Positions 39,137 through 47,290 of a stretch of 64,000 bases of DNA are shown here, one piece after another. The notes under the pieces are model-generated. The model was not told the origin of the DNA, did no database searches, and was given only the letters and a program-made list of their open reading frames with translations. The position numbers and the translations under genes were made by a program. Position 1 is the first letter of the stretch. Each line of letters begins with the position of its first letter. The stretch is from Ectothiorhodospira mobilis (GTDB taxonomy: Bacteria > Pseudomonadota > Gammaproteobacteria > Ectothiorhodospirales > Ectothiorhodospiraceae), in contig NZ_NRSK01000011.1 in assembly GCF_016584115.1 (NCBI RefSeq), positions 1 to 64,000 on the forward strand, written 5' to 3'.

Positions 39137-39827
39137 GGATCTGCGCCACCCCTGGGACCTGTCCCCGGAGGCGGCCCGGGCGCTGCAGACGCGGCTGGCG
39201 CCGCGGGTGGAACGGGCGGACCGCTTTGGTCCCCTGGAGCGGGTGGCCGGGGTGGACGTGGGCTTCGAGCAGGGGGGCGGGATCACCCGGGCGGTGGTGT
39301 CGGTCTTCTCCTGGCCGCATCTGGAGCCCCTGGAGGATGCCGTCGCCCGCCTGCCCACCGCCTTTCCCTATGTGCCCGGCCTGCTGTCCTTTCGCGAGAT
39401 CCCGGCGGTGCTCCGGGCCCTGGAGGGGCTGCAGGCCCCGCCGGACCTGCTGCTGTGCGACGGGCAGGGCATCGCCCATCCCCGCCGCCTGGGCATCGCC
39501 GCCCACCTGGGTCTGATCACCGGTCTGCCGGCGGTGGGGGTGGGCAAGTCCCGCCTGGTGGGGCGTCATGGGGAGGTGGGGGTGCTGCGCGGCTCAGCCG
39601 TGCCCCTGGCGGACCGGGGGGAGGTGATCGGCCGCGTGCTGCGCACCCGCACCGGGGTGCGCCCCGTGTATGTCTCCACGGGCCATCGCGTGTCCCTGGA
39701 TGCGGCCTGCGAGCTGGTGCTGCAGGCCGCCCCCCGCTACCGCCTGCCGGAGCCCATCCGGCGGGCGGACCGCATCGCCTCCCGCCGGGACGGGCCCCGG
39801 CGGGAGGGGGCGGCTCAGAAGCGGTAG
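39120..39827 (+). CDS. nfi: Endonuclease V (deoxyinosine 3'-endonuclease) Nfi
   Basis: Cuts DNA near deoxyinosine and other deaminated bases. The 235-residue protein has GVDVGFEQGGG, SFREIPAVLRAL and LLCDGQGIAHPRRLGIA, which hold the catalytic acidic residues, followed by GVGKSRLVG and ISTGHRVSLDAA-like VSTGHRVSLDAACELV. Its start lies inside recG, so two repair enzymes are translationally coupled. Its 3' end overlaps the convergent outer-membrane gene by 13 bases. Confidence 0.93.
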   Translation: MDASHEDLRHPWDLSPEAARALQTRLAPRVERADRFGPLERVAGVDVGFEQGGGITRAVVSVFSWPHLEPLEDAVARLPTAFPYVPGLLSFREIPAVLRALEGLQAPPDLLLCDGQGIAHPRRLGIAAHLGLITGLPAVGVGKSRLVGRHGEVGVLRGSAVPLADRGEVIGRVLRTRTGVRPVYVSTGHRVSLDAACELVLQAAPRYRLPEPIRRADRIASRRDGPRREGAAQKR

Positions 39828-40471
39828 GCCAGCCCCAGGCTGAGGACGGGGTAGTACTTGATGTCCTCCACGTCGTCCTCCAGCTGGGCCTCCTCCCGGC
39901 GCAGGTCGTCCTCGAACTGGGCCTGCAGGGCCGCATTGTTCACCTGGCCGTCCAGGTCCACGCTGGGCGAGCCGGTGAACATCACCCCCAGATCGAAGGC
40001 GAAGGACCAGCCGCCGCTGCCCACGGCGTTGCCGTAGCCCACCCCCAGATAGGGGGCGAAGCCGTCCCAGTCCACGGTGGCGTCCAGGCGGGCGTCATAG
40101 GTGTCGTTGCCGATGTCCAGGCTGCCCTCGGCGGAGCCGCCGAACTCGTTGCCGTTGTAGTAGCCGCCGGCGCTCACCCGAAATCCCCCGCCGAAGGGAT
40201 GCCAGTCGGCCAGCAGGGCGGCGCTGCGCAGTTCCAGATCGCCGTCGTACTCGATGCCGTCCTCTTCCAGTTCCCGGCTGTAGTCCAGGCCGTAGAACCC
40301 GCCGCGCAGGTTCAGATTGTCCCGCAGCCCCAGGGTCCCCTCCAGGCCGAGACCGGTGGTGCCCAGCTTGGCCCCCAGGGCAAAGCCCTCCGCCTGGGTG
40401 GTGGAGGCGGCGGCATAAAGGCCAAGACCCAGCAGGGTGGCGGCGAAGAGGGGACGTGTCGTCCATTGCAT
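39815..40471 (-). CDS. Outer-membrane beta-barrel protein
   Basis: 218-residue exported barrel protein of unknown function. A signal peptide (cut near residue 27 after TQA) precedes alternating beta-strand patterns (GFALGAKLGTTGLGLEGTLG, LRGGFYGLDYSRELE, WSFAFDLGVMF). The C terminus is SLGLAYRF with a terminal phenylalanine as in outer-membrane barrels. Before the last strand is an acidic helical stretch, rich in Glu and Asp (about 185-205). A good aaggagat ribosome site precedes the ATG. No partner is obvious. Confidence 0.75.
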   Translation of the reverse strand: MQWTTRPLFAATLLGLGLYAAASTTQAEGFALGAKLGTTGLGLEGTLGLRDNLNLRGGFYGLDYSRELEEDGIEYDGDLELRSAALLADWHPFGGGFRVSAGGYYNGNEFGGSAEGSLDIGNDTYDARLDATVDWDGFAPYLGVGYGNAVGSGGWSFAFDLGVMFTGSPSVDLDGQVNNAALQAQFEDDLRREEAQLEDDVEDIKYYPVLSLGLAYRF

Positions 40472-40727
40472 GGCATGATCTCCTTGGGTTCTCAAGGGTG
40501 GAGGATACGGAACCCGGGCGCCTGTGTTGGGCCCAAACTCATGGATCGTCCGTGACGGTCCCGTGGGGTTCCGCAGGGTTCCGGTGCGTTCAGTGATCCG
40601 GTTCACATTTGCGGCAACAGTGTACGACCCCACGCCGATGCCTCCCCTGACGCCCGTCAGCGAATCGGGGCCGCTGGGTGGGGCGCAGGGTTCATCCCGC
40701 AACGAACACCGAGAAGGAGGCCGACCC

Positions 40728-41174
40728 ATGCGTTTCGATCCCCATCACCTGCTCTTTGGCGGTGCCGCACCGGGGGCGCCCCTGGCCGACGCCGGTCTGG
40801 CGGTGGCGCGCGTCTCGGCGGGGCTGATGATGGCCCTGGGACACGGTCTGGGCAAACTGCCTCCCTCCCCCGGGTTCGTGGGGTTTGTGGAGGGGATGGG
40901 GTTCCCCTCGCCCCTGCTGTTCGCCTGGCTGGCGGCCCTGGCGGAGGCGGCGGGGGGCCTGCTCCTGGCGGCAGGGCTGTTCACCCGGCCGGCCGCCGCC
41001 GCCATCCTGGGGGCCATGGCCGTGGCGGCCTTCATCGCCCATGGCGGGGATCCGGTGTTCGCCACCAGCGGCCCCAGCAAGGAACTGCCGTTGCTCTATG
41101 GCGCGGTGATGCTGACCTTCCTCCTGGCGGGCTGCGGACGCTACGGTGTGGATGCCCTCTTCCGCCGGGATTGA
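40728..41174 (+). CDS. DoxX family membrane protein
   Basis: 148-residue protein with four hydrophobic segments (about 20-40, 60-85, 88-105 and 120-135) in the DoxX pattern. Family markers include RVSAGLMMALGHGLGKL and GMGFPSPLLFAWLAALAEAAGGLLLAAGLFTR. Members range from a thiosulfate:quinone oxidoreductase subunit in archaea to uncharacterised bacterial proteins, and no partner gene here supports the former. An agaaggagg ribosome site precedes the ATG. Confidence 0.8.
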   Translation: MRFDPHHLLFGGAAPGAPLADAGLAVARVSAGLMMALGHGLGKLPPSPGFVGFVEGMGFPSPLLFAWLAALAEAAGGLLLAAGLFTRPAAAAILGAMAVAAFIAHGGDPVFATSGPSKELPLLYGAVMLTFLLAGCGRYGVDALFRRD

Positions 41175-41182
41175 GGTTCGCT

Positions 41183-41212
41183 CCGGCATCCCCCGTGGCC
41201 GGGGGCGCCGGC
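41183..41212 (+). terminator. Candidate hairpin after the DoxX gene
   Basis: CCCCCG (41190-41195) pairs with CGGGGG (41200-41205) around TGGC, extended by an outer CCGGC/GCCGG pair with a small bulge. It is followed by ATTCATCATCC, only weakly T-rich. Probable end of the DoxX transcript. Confidence 0.35.
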
Positions 41213-41278
41213 ATTCATCATCCTGTCATCGGGCTGCGCGTTAATGGCGGCGCGAACGTTCATTGTCTTTGGTGATCC

Positions 41279-42277
41279 ATGAAGGAAGCACTGGCTGCAC
41301 AGCCCGCACCCCGCGTGGTGCGGGCCCTGTCCAAGACCTATCTGACCCGGGCCCGGGAGGCCTGCGCCCGCCTGGAGGATCCCTCCGACGAGGAGGCCCT
41401 GCACGATTTCCGTGTGGCCCTGCGGCGGCTGCGCAGTCTGCTGCGGGCCCACAAGGGCTATGCCCGGCGCTGGCTCTCCAAGAAGCTGATCCGCCGCATC
41501 AAGGACCTGGCCGCCATCACCGGCCCCGCCCGGGATGCGGAGGTGCAGCTGGCCTGGCTGCGTCAGCGCAGGGACCGCATCAAGCCCCACCAGCGTCCCG
41601 GTTATGTGTGGATGCTGCAGCGCCTGGAGCGGCGTCTGGAGGAGGAATACACCGATCTGCGCCAGGAGCTGCCACGGGGCTTCAAGCGCCTGGACAAGCG
41701 CCTGCAGGCCCGCATGGAGGTGGATACGGACGAGGACGAGGCCCCCACCTTCGGCGAGGTCACCGCCCTGCGCCTGGGGGAGGCGGCCGAAGAGTTCGGG
41801 GAACACCTGGCGCGGATCCACGGCGAGTCGGCCGAGGCGGAGATCCACCGCGCCCGCATCGCCGGCAAGCGTCTGCGCTACCTGCTGGAGCCGGTGGCGG
41901 ATGAACTGGAGGGCGGCGGCGCGCTGGTGAAGGAGCTCAAGGAGATGCAGGATCTGATGGGGGAGATCCACGACCTGCAGGTCCTTTCCGAGGAACTGGG
42001 GCAGGCCTCGGAGGAGGCCGGCGCCGAGCGCATGCGCCGGCTCATCGACCTGACGCTGCAACTCGGTCCCGAGGATCCGGCGGTGGAGACGGCGCGGCGC
42101 CAGGATGAACGGGCGGGGCTGATGAGCCTGGCCCGGGAGGTGCGGGACCGCAACGAGCACCTCATGTCCCGCCTGGCGGCCAAGTGGGATGATGGCGATG
42201 TGCACCGCTTCCTGGAGCAGCTGGCGCAGGCCCGGGGGCAGCTTGCGGCTGCGGGGGGCGCTGCGGCCATGCCCTGA
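41279..42277 (+). CDS. CHAD domain-containing protein
   Basis: 332-residue CHAD-domain protein. CHAD domains bind polyphosphate and are often near phosphate or polyphosphate-related genes; none is seen here. Conserved histidine-arginine pairs in ALHDFRVALRRLRSLLRAH, ITGPARDAEVQL, EIHRARIAGKRLRYLLEP and MGEIHDLQVL are the family hallmark. No signal peptide or membrane segment is visible, so it is cytoplasmic. No CYTH domain is fused. It may bind polyphosphate granules, but that is inference. Confidence 0.85.
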   Translation: MKEALAAQPAPRVVRALSKTYLTRAREACARLEDPSDEEALHDFRVALRRLRSLLRAHKGYARRWLSKKLIRRIKDLAAITGPARDAEVQLAWLRQRRDRIKPHQRPGYVWMLQRLERRLEEEYTDLRQELPRGFKRLDKRLQARMEVDTDEDEAPTFGEVTALRLGEAAEEFGEHLARIHGESAEAEIHRARIAGKRLRYLLEPVADELEGGGALVKELKEMQDLMGEIHDLQVLSEELGQASEEAGAERMRRLIDLTLQLGPEDPAVETARRQDERAGLMSLAREVRDRNEHLMSRLAAKWDDGDVHRFLEQLAQARGQLAAAGGAAAMP

Positions 42278-42295
42278 AGGAGGGTCGCCCTCTCC

Positions 42296-42315
42296 GATTC
42301 GATTGCAATCGAATC
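42296..42315. promoter_or_regulatory. 20-bp perfect palindrome upstream of the TRAP transporter operon
   Basis: GATTCGATT-GC-AATCGAATC is a perfect palindrome of 20 bases, AT-richer than its surroundings, lying 18 bases after the CHAD gene and about 160 before the TAXI gene. It could be a regulator-binding site for the transporter operon or a small hairpin ending the CHAD transcript. Confidence 0.45.
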
Positions 42316-42346
42316 CCTCAATCCGTCCTATTCACGGTCCGGTCTG

Positions 42347-42355
42347 TGCTATCTT
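42347..42355 (+). promoter_or_regulatory. Candidate extended -10 promoter for the TRAP operon
   Basis: TGCTATCTT fits an extended -10 (TGn followed by TATCTT). No good -35 was found at 15-18 bases, which extended -10 promoters can tolerate. It is 119 bases before the TAXI gene and downstream of the palindrome at 42296. Confidence 0.3.
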
Positions 42356-42473
42356 CCCGTTCGGGATCGATCGGCAGGGACAGGGCCGTCTGTCCGGACG
42401 ATCCGCAGCATCCATCCATGAAGAACCCGGGCGTGCCCCATGGCAACGCCCAGGCTCCCGAAGGAGTTCCGTT

Positions 42474-43469
42474 ATGTTGAAAACCTATATCCGTTGGGCT
42501 GGCGCGGCCGCCCTGGGCTGCGCCCTGGCCGTGGGCACCGCCACCGCGGCCGATCACAACGACTGGCCGGAGTCGGCCAAGGTGGGCACCGCCTCCCAGG
42601 GGGGGACGTATTTCATCTATGGCGCCGGCTGGGCCGGACTGGTGCAGGAGACCACGGGCGTGAATATGTCCGCCGAGGTGACCGGCGGCCCCGCCCAGAA
42701 CATGGTGCTGGTGCACCGCGGCGACCTGGAGTTCGGCATGACCACCATGGGACCGGCCTACGAGGGCTGGCATGGTGAACTGCAGGTGGCCCCGGGTATG
42801 GAGACCCGCGACGTGCGTGCCATGTTCCCCATGTACCGCACCCCCATGCAGGTGGTGGCCCTGAAGCGTTCCGGCATCGACAGCGTCTCCGATCTGGACG
42901 GCAAGACCGTGGGCGTCGGCCCCCGGGGGGGTACGGCGAGCATGTTCTGGCCGCGGTTCTTCGATGACCTGGGCCTGGACGTGAACGTGCGCTACGGTGG
43001 TGCCGCCGACCTGGCCGGTCAGGTGCAGGACGGCCTCATCGACGCCTTCGCCTTCGCTGCCGGCGTGCCCATCTCCGCCTTCAGCCAGCTGGAGGCCCAG
43101 CAGCCGGTGAACATCTTCTCCCTCAATGAGGCGCAGATCGGGGAGATGGTGGAGCAGCACCCGGTGAGCCCCATCACCATCCCCGCGGACACCTACAGCA
43201 CCGTGGATGAGGACCAGCCCGCCGTGGCCCTGTGGAACTTCGCCATCGCCAGCAAGGACATGCCGGCGGACTTCGTCTACGAGATCATGAAGACGGTGCT
43301 GGACCACAATGACCGCATGATGGAGGTCCACCGGGCGGCCAAGGAGACCCTGCCGGAGAACATGAAGTACAACGACTTCATGTGGTTCCATCCCGGCGCG
43401 GTGCGCTACTACCAGGAGAAGGGCATCGAGGTGCCCGAGGACCTGATCCCGCCCGAATACGAGGGCTGA
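42474..43469 (+). CDS. TAXI family TRAP transporter solute-binding protein
   Basis: Periplasmic substrate-binding component of a TRAP transporter of the TAXI class. The 331-residue product has a signal peptide (cut near residue 26 after ATA) and the TAXI-type motif KVGTASQGGTYFIYGAGW, then MTTMGPAYEG and GKTVGVGPRGG, and a C-terminal HPGAVRYYQEKG. An aaggag ribosome site precedes the ATG. The gene is followed by the matching fused permease. Ligands of characterised TAXI proteins include glutamate and carboxylates; the ligand here is unknown. Confidence 0.93.
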   Translation: MLKTYIRWAGAAALGCALAVGTATAADHNDWPESAKVGTASQGGTYFIYGAGWAGLVQETTGVNMSAEVTGGPAQNMVLVHRGDLEFGMTTMGPAYEGWHGELQVAPGMETRDVRAMFPMYRTPMQVVALKRSGIDSVSDLDGKTVGVGPRGGTASMFWPRFFDDLGLDVNVRYGGAADLAGQVQDGLIDAFAFAAGVPISAFSQLEAQQPVNIFSLNEAQIGEMVEQHPVSPITIPADTYSTVDEDQPAVALWNFAIASKDMPADFVYEIMKTVLDHNDRMMEVHRAAKETLPENMKYNDFMWFHPGAVRYYQEKGIEVPEDLIPPEYEG

Positions 43470-43585
43470 GCCGGAACAGGGAAGATGTGTGACAGGGACC
43501 GGGCCGCAACTGCGGCCCGGTGTCGTTTCCGCCGCGCTCACCGCCCTGCATCCCATCCCAACCGTATCCCCAGAAGATCCTGTCC

Positions 43586-45760
43586 ATGACGCGCTCCGAG
43601 AACACGGGCTCCATCGATGCCGCCGCGGCCGCGGCCGCTGAAGAGGGAACTTCGTCCCAACGCAAGCTGACCCGCTGGCAGTACGGGCTGCTGTTTGCCC
43701 TGGGTCTGACCTATACCGCTTTCCACCTCCTGGTCCTCAACGTCTTTCCCATCGAGACCTGGAGTTTCCGTATCCTGCACGTGGCCGGTGCCCTGGTCAT
43801 CGGTTTTGCCATCGTCGCCGCCTGCGCGCCGCCCTCGGAACAGCGGCGCCGACGATGGGCCCTGGAACTGGTCCCCATGGTGCTCACGGGGGGGCTGGCC
43901 CTCTATGCCCTGGGGGCGGTGGCCGCCGCCCATGCCCTGCGCATCTTCCAGGGACTGGATGCCCAGTCCATGCCCCCGTGGCTCTTCCCCAGCCTGGCCT
44001 GGGCCCTGGTGGCCGCCACGGTCCTGGGTATCCTGTTCGCCTGGGTCTTCAAACCCCGCTCCGACCGCATCGGCTGGTATGACTGGTCCCTCATGGCGGC
44101 CAGCCTCTCCGTGGCGGGTTATCTGCTGTTCCACCTGGCGGCGCTGCAGTTCCGCGCCGGGGTGATCCCCACGCAGCCGGACTTCTGGGTCTCCGTGGCG
44201 GGCATCCTGCTGATCCTGGAGCTCACCCGCCGTGTCGCCGGCATGGCCCTGGTGGTGATCGCCGCCGTGTTCATCCTCTACGGCTTCATCGGCCCCTGGC
44301 TGCCCGGGGTGCTGGAGCACAGCGGCTATGCCGCCGACCGCTTCATCACCTATCTCTATACGGACAACGGCATCCTGGGGCCCACCACGGCGGTCTCCTC
44401 CACCTATATCGTATTGTTCATCGCCTTCGCCGCCTTCCTGCAGGCCTCCAAGGTGGGGGACTACTTCGTCAACTTCGCCTTCGCCGCCGCCGGCCGCGCC
44501 CGCGGCGGTCCCGCCAAGGTGGCCATCTTCGCCAGCGGTCTCATGGGCATGATCAACGGCACCTCCGCGGGCAACGTGGTGGCCACCGGGTCCCTCACCA
44601 TCCCGTTGATGAAGCGGGTGGGCTACAAGCCCCAGAGCGCCGCGGCCATCGAGGCGGCCGCCTCCACCGGCGGGCAGATCATGCCCCCGGTGATGGGGGC
44701 GGGGGCCTTCATCATGGCCGAGGTCACCGGCATCCCCTACACCGAGCTGATCATTGCCGCCCTGATCCCGGCGGTGCTCTACTTCGCCTCGGTCTATTTC
44801 ATGGTGGACATGGAGGCCTCGAAACTGGGCATGAAGGGCCTGCCCTCCAAGGACCTGCCCCGGCTGGGGGCCCTGCTGCGCCAGGTGTACCTGTTCGCCC
44901 CCATCCTGATCCTCATCGGGGCCCTGTTCCTGGGGTATTCGGTGATCCGCGCCGGTACCGTGGCCCTGATGAGCGCTGTGGTGGTGAGCTGGCTCACCCC
45001 CTTCCGCCTGGGCCCCCTGGGCGCGGCCCGGGCCCTGGAGCTGGCGGCGCGCATGTCCATCCAGCTCATCGCCGTGTGCGCCTGCGCGGGGATCATCGTC
45101 GGTGTCATCGGGCTCACCGGCGTGGGGCTGCGCTTCTCCTCCATGCTCCTGTCGGTGGCCGAGAACAGCCAGCTGCTGGCCCTGGTCTTCGCCATGGGCA
45201 TCTCCGTGCTCCTGGGCATGGGCATGCCCACCACCGCCGCCTATGCCGTGGCCGCCTCCGTGGTGGCCCCGGGATTGGTGCAGATGGGGGTGCAGCCGCT
45301 GGTGGCCCATTTCTTTGTCTTCTACTTCTCGGTGATCTCCGCCATCACCCCGCCGGTGGCCCTGGCGGCCTATGCGGGGGCGGCCATCTCCGGCTCCGAG
45401 CCCATGCGCACCTCCGTCACCGCCTTCAAGGTGGGCCTGGCGGCCTTCATCGTGCCCTTCATCTTCTTCTATCACCCGACCCTGCTCATGGAAGGGGAGT
45501 GGTGGCAGATCGCCCAGAGTCTGGTGACCTCGCTGGTGGGGGTCTACCTGCTGGCGGCGGCGGCCCAGGGCTGGTTCTTCGGCCGTGCCCCCTGGCTCGC
45601 CCGGGGGCTGCTCTTCGCCGGGGCCCTGTCCCTCATCTCCGGCGGGCTGATCACCGATGCCCTGGGGCTGTCTATCGGGGGCGGGCTCCTGCTCTGGCAA
45701 CTGCGCTTCGCCCGGGGGCGGGGGGAGGAGGCCCCGGCGGCCTCCTCCGAGGCCTCTTAA
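43586..45760 (+). CDS. TRAP transporter permease, fused small and large subunits
   Basis: 724-residue membrane protein combining the four-helix DctQ-like and twelve-helix DctM-like parts, as typical for TAXI systems. The DctM part has the conserved GLMGMINGTSAGNVVATGS, AASTGGQIMPPVMGAGAFIMAE and GMGMPTTAAYAVAA motifs, which form the sodium-coupled transport core. The N terminus has an alanine-rich tail (residues 11-18). The start ATG at 43586 follows the binding-protein gene by about 116 bases. Import should be driven by a sodium gradient, by family knowledge. Confidence 0.93.
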   Translation: MTRSENTGSIDAAAAAAAEEGTSSQRKLTRWQYGLLFALGLTYTAFHLLVLNVFPIETWSFRILHVAGALVIGFAIVAACAPPSEQRRRRWALELVPMVLTGGLALYALGAVAAAHALRIFQGLDAQSMPPWLFPSLAWALVAATVLGILFAWVFKPRSDRIGWYDWSLMAASLSVAGYLLFHLAALQFRAGVIPTQPDFWVSVAGILLILELTRRVAGMALVVIAAVFILYGFIGPWLPGVLEHSGYAADRFITYLYTDNGILGPTTAVSSTYIVLFIAFAAFLQASKVGDYFVNFAFAAAGRARGGPAKVAIFASGLMGMINGTSAGNVVATGSLTIPLMKRVGYKPQSAAAIEAAASTGGQIMPPVMGAGAFIMAEVTGIPYTELIIAALIPAVLYFASVYFMVDMEASKLGMKGLPSKDLPRLGALLRQVYLFAPILILIGALFLGYSVIRAGTVALMSAVVVSWLTPFRLGPLGAARALELAARMSIQLIAVCACAGIIVGVIGLTGVGLRFSSMLLSVAENSQLLALVFAMGISVLLGMGMPTTAAYAVAASVVAPGLVQMGVQPLVAHFFVFYFSVISAITPPVALAAYAGAAISGSEPMRTSVTAFKVGLAAFIVPFIFFYHPTLLMEGEWWQIAQSLVTSLVGVYLLAAAAQGWFFGRAPWLARGLLFAGALSLISGGLITDALGLSIGGGLLLWQLRFARGRGEEAPAASSEAS

Positions 45761-45799
45761 GGGTACGGGCATCCCCAGGACACACCCGGGAGGGAAGAG

Positions 45800-46315
45800 A
45801 TGGAGACAGATCGCTATCAGGTGATCCTCACGGGGGATACGGTCGCCGGGGCGGACCCGTCCGGGGTCCGTACCCGCCTGGCGGCCCTCTTTCACATCCC
45901 GGAGGAGAAGGCCGGGGCCCTGCTGAGCGGCCGGCCGGTGGTGGTGAAGAAGGGCCTGGATGCGGCCACGGCCGAACGCTACCGCACCCGGCTGGAGCAG
46001 GCCGGGGCGGTGGCGCAGGTGCTGGATGCAGCCCCCCAGGAGACCGCTGCCACTTCGGGGGAGGCCCCCGGGCAGGGGGCGGACCGGGCCGCTTCGGGGG
46101 ACACGGCGGGCGAGGGGCTGACCCTGGCCCCGCCGGGGGCCCATCTGAGCGACCCGGAGCCACCGCCGCCCTTGCAGGTGGATCTCTCCGGCCTGACCCT
46201 GGGGGAACCCGGTGCCCGCATCGGCGAGCCCCGGGAGGTGCCCCCGCTGCAGGTGGATACCGGCGGGCTGGGGCTGGAGCCCCCCGCATCCGCGCAAGAG
46301 GGAGACCGGGATTGA
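45800..46315 (+). CDS. Small acidic protein with alanine/proline-rich tail, unknown function
   Basis: 171-residue protein of unknown function. The N-terminal domain (1-75) reads YQVILTGDTVAGADPSGVRT, then LARLFHIPEE-like ALFHIPEEKAGALLSGRPVV and VKKGLDAATAERYRTRLEQAG. This resembles a small domain seen in other gammaproteobacterial proteins whose name I cannot confirm. The rest is low-complexity with two copies of a GA-[HR]-[LI]-x-[DE]-P...PPLQVD unit near 113-155. It begins 39 bases after the TRAP permease, so it may be in the same unit. No signal or membrane segment. Confidence 0.6.
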   Translation: METDRYQVILTGDTVAGADPSGVRTRLAALFHIPEEKAGALLSGRPVVVKKGLDAATAERYRTRLEQAGAVAQVLDAAPQETAATSGEAPGQGADRAASGDTAGEGLTLAPPGAHLSDPEPPPPLQVDLSGLTLGEPGARIGEPREVPPLQVDTGGLGLEPPASAQEGDRD

Positions 46316-46412
46316 GCCCTGCCGGGATGCGCCGGAGCAGGGCCCCGCAGGGCAAACTTTCCCCCGCGCCTGGACTCCAAGGGGATGAGCCCCTCCATGG
46401 AACCCCCGCGCC

Positions 46413-47045
46413 ATGTTCGCCTTCCGCCACAAGACCGCCATGCCCAGCCCCGATCAGGCCCCCGCCGGGCGGGATACCCCTCTGGCGATCCCCCGCCGCC
46501 ACGCCGTCCTGGACACCCCCCTGGCGCCCCCCTATCCCCGGGGCATGGCCCAGGCCGTGTTCGGCATGGGTTGCTTCTGGGGGGCCGAGCGGGCCTTCTG
46601 GGAGATCCCCGGGGTGTATACCACCGCCGTGGGCTATGCCGGGGGGTATACCCCGAATCCCACCTATCCCGAGGTGTGCAGCGGGCTCACCGGACATGCC
46701 GAGGTGGTGCGGGTGGTCTTCGACCCCGGGGTGGTTGCCTATGAAGACCTGCTGAAGGTCTTCTGGACCCGCCACGACCCCACCCAGGGGATGCGCCAGG
46801 GCAATGACGTGGGCACCCAGTACCGTTCCTTGGTCCACACCCGGGATGCGGCCCAGGCCGAAGCGGCCGCCGCCAGCCGCGATGCCTATCAGCGGGCCCT
46901 GGAGGCCCACGGCCGGGGACGCATCACCACGCAGATCCGGCCCGATCCCGGCTTTTACTTCGCCGAGGCGGATCACCAGCAGTACCTGGCCAAGAACCCC
47001 GGTGGCTATTGCGGCCTGGGGGGCACGGGCGTGCCCTGGCCCTGA
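46413..47045 (+). CDS. msrA: Peptide methionine (S)-S-oxide reductase MsrA
   Basis: Repairs methionine sulfoxide in proteins. The 210-residue form has the catalytic cysteine in [11 protein letters not shown] (C54), [23 protein letters not shown] and [17 protein letters not shown], with the resolving cysteine in the last. The longer N terminus ([16 protein letters not shown]) resembles E. coli MsrA. It follows the small acidic protein by 97 bases. A hairpin lies about 30 bases after its stop. Confidence 0.93.
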   Translation: MFAFRHKTAMPSPDQAPAGRDTPLAIPRRHAVLDTPLAPPYPRGMAQAVFGMGCFWGAERAFWEIPGVYTTAVGYAGGYTPNPTYPEVCSGLTGHAEVVRVVFDPGVVAYEDLLKVFWTRHDPTQGMRQGNDVGTQYRSLVHTRDAAQAEAAAASRDAYQRALEAHGRGRITTQIRPDPGFYFAEADHQQYLAKNPGGYCGLGGTGVPWP

Positions 47046-47074
47046 GGTCGCTGTAGGGGCCTGTCAATGAAAAT

Positions 47075-47102
47075 GCCCCCGCCGCATCCCTGCGACGGGG
47101 GC
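47075..47102 (-). terminator. Candidate bidirectional terminator hairpin between msrA and the jet operon
   Basis: A stem of 11 pairs with one mismatch (GCCCCCG-c-CGCA against TGCG-a-CGGGGGC) around TCCC. On the minus strand it is followed by ATTTTCATT, so it could end the jet operon, about 190 bases after jetD. It also sits 30 bases after msrA, so it may serve both. Confidence 0.5.
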
Positions 47103-47256
47103 CGTGTCGCGTCGGCCGCGTCCTTTCCCTGGCGATCCTCCACTGATCCCGGATTCGTCCATGATGGCCTTCAATGGCGACACCCTCAGATTGGTCTATG
47201 GATATGCAAATTGCAAATAAAAGGGCGCCGTGAACCTGATCCAGGTCATGAATTTT

Positions 47257-47288
47257 CCGGGTGGGATTCATGGTCGGATCCCACCCGG
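47257..47288. repeat. Perfect hairpin directly after jetD
   Basis: CCGGGTGGGAT (47257-47267) and ATCCCACCCGG (47278-47288) form an 11-bp perfect stem with a 10-base loop, two bases beyond the jetD stop on the minus strand. Downstream on that strand the sequence is A-rich (AAAATT) rather than T-rich. It may be a 3' mRNA structure. The stretch from 47103 to 47250 contains no gene and is AT-richer than the rest. Confidence 0.5.
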
Positions 47289-47290
47289 GA

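Noticed and set aside
42280-42320. tRNA-like sequence (TTCGATTGCAATCGAAT)
   Set aside because: The stretch is a short palindrome with no acceptor, D or anticodon arms in the right places.
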